A stretch of 7,941 bases of DNA from Pseudomonadota bacterium (GTDB lineage: Bacteria > Bdellovibrionota_B > Oligoflexia > Oligoflexales > Bin106): positions 1 to 7,941 of the forward strand of contig JAPOQT010000040.1 of the NCBI GenBank assembly GCA_026710525.1. The letters run 5' to 3'. Under the pieces are notes generated by a model. The model worked only from the letters and a program-made list of their open reading frames with translations, did no database searches and had not been told where the DNA came from. The number at the start of each line of letters is the position of its first letter. Position 1 is the stretch's first letter. A program made the position numbers and the translations under genes. This document shows, piece by piece, positions 5,335 through 7,941 of the stretch.

Positions 5335-5361
5335 ATTATACTTCAAGAGTTATCATGACAG
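5335..5361 (-). promoter_or_regulatory. Probable promoter of the Cys-rich lipoprotein gene
   Basis: On the minus strand a perfect TATAAT (5340-5335) is preceded, after 15 bases, by CTGTCA (5361-5356), which matches four of six -35 positions. The spacing is short. Transcription would begin near 5328, giving a leader of about 118 bases. Confidence 0.4.
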
Positions 5362-5601
5362 CCCAAATCACAATGAGTGATGGTGACCGACTGTTGAGTT
5401 GAGGTGTCCCCCGACCTGAGATATTGATAAGTAGCTCAGTAGCAATATGGACCCAAATCATACGCGATAACCTTGCATAGGTAGCACTAAGACTTAATTT
5501 TGCTAGCCTTGAATAGTTATTGATGACAGGCCAATGAAACTAGGCACTAGTTCTTTTGCGCTTATGGCACCAAAGGATCTTAGGCGGAAATATGTTATGA
5601 A

Positions 5602-5704
5602 GTCTCATGGATCTATGGCTTGAGACGTTCTTGATCTCTGAGAACCTCTTTCCTGCAGAACCAGCACTAGCTAACCACTGCCTTATGTCACTGATAAGGT
5701 GCAG
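5602..5704. repeat. Three adjacent small hairpins downstream of M23 paralogue B
   Basis: GTCTCA/TGAGAC (5602-5607, 5621-5626) is followed directly by GTTCT/AGAAC (5627-5631, 5641-5645). Then comes CTG-CCTTAT/ATAAGG-CAG (5678-5686, 5694-5704, with a two-base bulge). The last begins 17 bases after the M23 stop on the minus strand and may mark the 3' end of that transcript. None has a T tract. Confidence 0.35.
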
Positions 5705-5720
5705 CAGAAAGTATGCACAA

Positions 5721-6770
5721 TTAGTGATGGTGCGGATGGTTGCCTTCAAGGGAAATGAGGAATCGAGTAGGGTCAACTAAATCTCTTCTGCGCTTATATG
5801 GATAGTTGGCAAGCACAGTGAGAGCCCCTTTTAATTTGCCGGAATATTTTTCAAAATGAAGCATAGAAGAACCATGCCATAGCTGACCAATACCAGCAAT
5901 TTTCTGGCCGGCAGTCACCTTGCTACCTAATCTCACGTTATGATCCCAAAATCGGTCAATTTCCCCATATCTAACGATGAAATTATCATGATCGATGACA
6001 ATGGCTCTTGTTCCTTGATAAAACCAGTAATAATCAATAATAACACCATCAGTAACCGCATGCACGGGGCTGCCTTTGTGCTCAAGTAAATCATTAGCAG
6101 CATGTCTGCGACCACCATTGCGGGTAGCACCAAATCCTCGACCAGACGTGTGATAACGGTCCAAAGGTGATTTTTGAAGAGGGAAAAACATCTGTTTATC
6201 ACCGTTTAAATGATGCCCCGCCTGTAACACATCTTCACCGATAATCATATGATTATTTTGGTAAGGATCATCAAGTTCACCTATTTTTTGTGCATGCACT
6301 GAGACAAAGTTCTCGTAGTCGCCAACATAAATTTCATGATCAGCTAGAGAAAACTCTGAGGTGTTATCAGAACACTGACTCAAAGGTTTTTCTGAAGTTA
6401 AATGGATACTACCAGTGTTTTCATGTTTAGCGATGGCGATGGTATCACCTTCACTAAATGTGCAAAGGGCTCCGAGCTCGGTAGAAACCTTTAAATCGTT
6501 CACAAAAATAAGAGACTGATCGTCAAGTACAGCGAATTTACTTAGGACATCAATACCGAGTAAATCATCAGTAAAATCCCGGTCACCAACACCGTGACAT
6601 GAAAACATAGCCAGTGTGAGAGTTACGCAGCTAGCAGGCAATAATTTATGTGCCGCAATTTGTACCGAATTTTGCCAAAGATTTTTGGCTATTCTGATCA
6701 TATTACTATGAGAAACATTCAGGGCTAATTGATTCCCTTTGTTGTGCTGATGGGCAGTGAGCTTTGACAT
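5721..6770 (-). CDS. M23 (LytM-like) domain lipoprotein, paralogue B
   Basis: A 349-residue paralogue of the protein at 2038-3045. A polar stretch (1-23) precedes the signal segment, which ends LTLAMFSC, with Cys58 the likely lipidation site (Met at -3 is atypical). A second in-frame ATG (6701, residue 24) would give a more usual signal peptide but has no ribosome site; the first has only GGA. The shared N-terminal domain (about 78-150) keeps a Cys pair (C103, C133), LCTFSEGDTIAIAK and ADHEIYVG. The M23 domain (about 210-340) has GRGFGATRN, HAAND (zinc ligands H223, D227), VIDHDNFIVRYGEI, VTAGQKIAGIG, and SSMLHFEKYSG (zinc ligand H305). Glu270 and Met303 occupy the positions of the two catalytic His of LytM. 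Over the M23 domain more than half of residues match paralogue A. The protein ends NHPHHH, and the long His/Tyr linker of A is absent. Confidence 0.9.
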   Translation of the reverse strand: MSKLTAHQHNKGNQLALNVSHSNMIRIAKNLWQNSVQIAAHKLLPASCVTLTLAMFSCHGVGDRDFTDDLLGIDVLSKFAVLDDQSLIFVNDLKVSTELGALCTFSEGDTIAIAKHENTGSIHLTSEKPLSQCSDNTSEFSLADHEIYVGDYENFVSVHAQKIGELDDPYQNNHMIIGEDVLQAGHHLNGDKQMFFPLQKSPLDRYHTSGRGFGATRNGGRRHAANDLLEHKGSPVHAVTDGVIIDYYWFYQGTRAIVIDHDNFIVRYGEIDRFWDHNVRLGSKVTAGQKIAGIGQLWHGSSMLHFEKYSGKLKGALTVLANYPYKRRRDLVDPTRFLISLEGNHPHHH

Positions 6771-7106
6771 AATTCCGATCCATTTACGTAAAGATTTATC
6801 TAGTGACTAGCATATCATCAGTCGAATAAAATTGAGTAATTACTATATCGATAGGTTTATCAAATAGTTTAAATAATTTTCCTACAGACCTGGTGAGTGT
6901 CAAATTTTATTGCTACCAAGAACTGTTTCTCAGAATATTCTCTCAATATAAATGTACAACAAATCTGCGCAGGACTAGGCTGCTAAAAACGCGCAAGTCA
7001 ATAACCTTATTTTAGCATAATCATAACGGAAAAAAAAATACAACCCAGAAATCATAATCTACCTATTTTTCATAGCCATTATGTAATAACAGTTAAGTCT
7101 ATAAGT
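6771..7106. other. 336-bp intergenic region between M23 paralogue B and purC
   Basis: No gene. The M23 side carries a possible extended -10 promoter and a short palindrome. The purC side, read on the minus strand, has a run of nine T (around 7030-7039) about 70 bases after the purC stop. No convincing stem precedes it, so I do not call a terminator. The rest is AT-rich without recognisable structure. Confidence 0.5.
6800..6817 (-). promoter_or_regulatory. Possible extended -10 promoter overlapping a palindrome
   Basis: On the minus strand TGATATGCT (6817-6809) fits the extended -10 pattern TGnTAtnnT. It abuts the perfect 11-base palindrome CTAGTGACTAG (6800-6810). The start of transcription would fall within the palindrome, about 32 bases ahead of the M23 ATG. 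An operator there is plausible but unproven. Confidence 0.25.
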
Positions 7107-7941
7107 TTAGCCAGTGGTTAAATGGTTAAAATACTGGGCATCATCATGAGCGAGTGCGGCTGGGTAATCGTTTTGGTGGTTGTTATCAAGCTGAACAAGA
7201 AATGTGGTACCAGTGATTTGTTCATAAACATTGAGATAACTGGTGACTAACTCATGGGCAATCATCTGAGGAATCATAGCAGCTGAGTCACCAGGATGGT
7301 GTGTTTTGAGATATCTTCTGGCAATGTCTTTGTCTGACGATATGGGGATGTCATCAGTGAAAAGGGGACTTGGTTGTAATTGATTTTCTTGATCAGTATT
7401 AGCTAGCCAAATGCGTGAAGCATCAGGGGTAAGAATCTCATCGATAATCATCAGTTGATGAGGAGCATTCACTCCTAGACCAAACTCAAGTTTTGTATCC
7501 GCTAATATATAACCGTGGGCTAAATAATGATGAAAACCTAGTTGATAAACTGCTGCGGCAATTCTGCGAATCTCAAACCAATCAGTGTCAGTGAGTAAAT
7601 GATTATTGAAAGCTGCTTCGAGGGGCAGTGGTTCATCGTGTTGGTTACCCTGGGCCTTGGTGGTGAGATGCACACACGTACTTGGCAGTTGTTCGTAGGG
7701 TGATAATGTTGGCAGTATCTCAACTATCGGATCATGGGCGTATGGTGCTAAAAAACCCTCCTGAACATGTTTGATCATAGAGCCGGCCAAAAAACCCCGC
7801 ACAATAATTTCAAGGTTAAGGGGTTTGGTTTTTTTGACTTGTAAGAATCGCTCTGATGGCTGGTCTAAAAAATGATGAGCTATGGTTGTTGGCAACTGTT
7901 TGAACCAATAACTGGTCAGACCACATAGGAGAGCAGATCGG
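7107..7941 (-). CDS. purC: SAICAR synthase, PurC (partial, N-terminus outside window)
   Basis: This enzyme joins CAIR and aspartate with ATP to form SAICAR in de novo purine synthesis, in the cytoplasm. The C-terminal 277 residues are visible; by comparison with the longer, ADE1-like form, some 45-50 residues are missing. Seen, numbered from the first visible codon: YWFKQL (11-16) and the HHFL that follows, EIIVRGFLAGS (44-54), TKAQGNQHDEP (94-104), ADTKLEFG (147-154, the family signature D-x-K-x-E-[FI]-G), IDEILTPDASR (166-176), and SDKDIARRYL (202-211). The frame stays open and in family register to the window edge, so the in-frame TTG at 7895 is internal and not the start. The last 30 or so residues, ending HLTTG, look like a lineage-specific tail. 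Its promoter lies outside the window. Confidence 0.95.
   Translation of the reverse strand, partial: RSALLCGLTSYWFKQLPTTIAHHFLDQPSERFLQVKKTKPLNLEIIVRGFLAGSMIKHVQEGFLAPYAHDPIVEILPTLSPYEQLPSTCVHLTTKAQGNQHDEPLPLEAAFNNHLLTDTDWFEIRRIAAAVYQLGFHHYLAHGYILADTKLEFGLGVNAPHQLMIIDEILTPDASRIWLANTDQENQLQPSPLFTDDIPISSDKDIARRYLKTHHPGDSAAMIPQMIAHELVTSYLNVYEQITGTTFLVQLDNNHQNDYPAALAHDDAQYFNHLTTG

Larger units (their letters stand above)
5211..5720. other. 510-bp intergenic region between the Cys-rich lipoprotein gene and M23 paralogue B
   Basis: No supported gene. The left half holds the probable promoter (5335-5361) and an A/T inverted repeat (5304-5333). The right half holds three small hairpins in a row (5602-5704), the last starting 17 bases after the M23 stop. 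A 78-codon frame at 5540-5776 overlaps the M23 3' end in another frame, has no ribosome site or family resemblance, and was left out. I see nothing in 5365-5595. Confidence 0.55.

Noticed and set aside
5540..5776. 78-codon minus-strand frame after M23 paralogue B
   Set aside because: Its start overlaps the M23 3' end in another frame, with no ribosome site and no recognisable domain.
5933..6202. 89-codon minus-strand frame inside M23 paralogue B
   Set aside because: An alternate-frame shadow of the conserved M23 domain.
7028..7040. Run of nine T on the minus strand after purC as a terminator
   Set aside because: No stable stem directly precedes the run, and it is about 70 bases from the stop.
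7893..7895. TTG as the purC start
   Set aside because: The residues encoded upstream (ending SYWFKQ) match the expected PurC N-terminal region, so the gene continues past the window edge.
1..7941. Mobile element, prophage, CRISPR array, toxin-antitoxin or defence system
   Set aside because: I found no transposase, integrase, terminal repeats, spaced direct repeats or known defence motifs in any frame.

Overview
The window comes from a moderately AT-rich Gram-negative bacterium (roughly 40% G+C by eye). The evidence is one secreted protein with a classical signal peptide, three predicted lipoproteins, and ordinary housekeeping enzymes (SucC and PurC). I cannot place it more precisely. A proteobacterial or Bdellovibrionota-like host fits, but that is inference. 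I saw no transposase, phage gene, CRISPR array, tRNA or rRNA.

Layout. (1) 1-659, minus: 5' part of sucC, the beta subunit of succinyl-CoA synthetase, cut by the window edge. It has a good sigma70-type promoter (762-790) and a 9-bp inverted repeat in its leader. (2) 660-1151: divergent intergenic region with an orphan plus-strand terminator (869-898). (3) 1152-1937, plus: a secreted cyclophilin-type peptidyl-prolyl isomerase with a Lys/Ser/Thr-rich linker. (4) 2038-3045, minus: a lipoprotein with a divergent M23 (LytM-like) domain. (5) 3046-3821: a 776-bp gene-free stretch with a 10-bp inverted repeat, a candidate small RNA (about 3221-3338) and a strong 12-bp hairpin. (6) 3822-5210, minus: a cysteine-rich lipoprotein I cannot name with confidence. 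Parts of it resemble the lysozyme/transglycosylase fold. (7) 5211-5720: gene-free, with a TATAAT element and several inverted repeats. (8) 5721-6770, minus: a second M23 lipoprotein, clearly paralogous to the first over its whole mature length. (9) 7107-7941, minus: purC (SAICAR synthase), missing its N-terminus.

Between the two metabolic genes lies an envelope block: an exported folding catalyst, two paralogous M23 lipoproteins, and between those a Cys-rich lipoprotein that may be a second kind of wall enzyme. The minus-strand genes are separated by 500-780 bp, so they are probably separate transcription units rather than one operon. The most unusual points are these. Both M23 paralogues keep the zinc ligands (H, D, H) but have Glu and Met where classical LytM peptidases have two catalytic histidines. 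Both share an N-terminal domain with a conserved Cys pair. Both carry extra histidine clusters, a His-rich linker in one and a His-rich C-terminus in the other.
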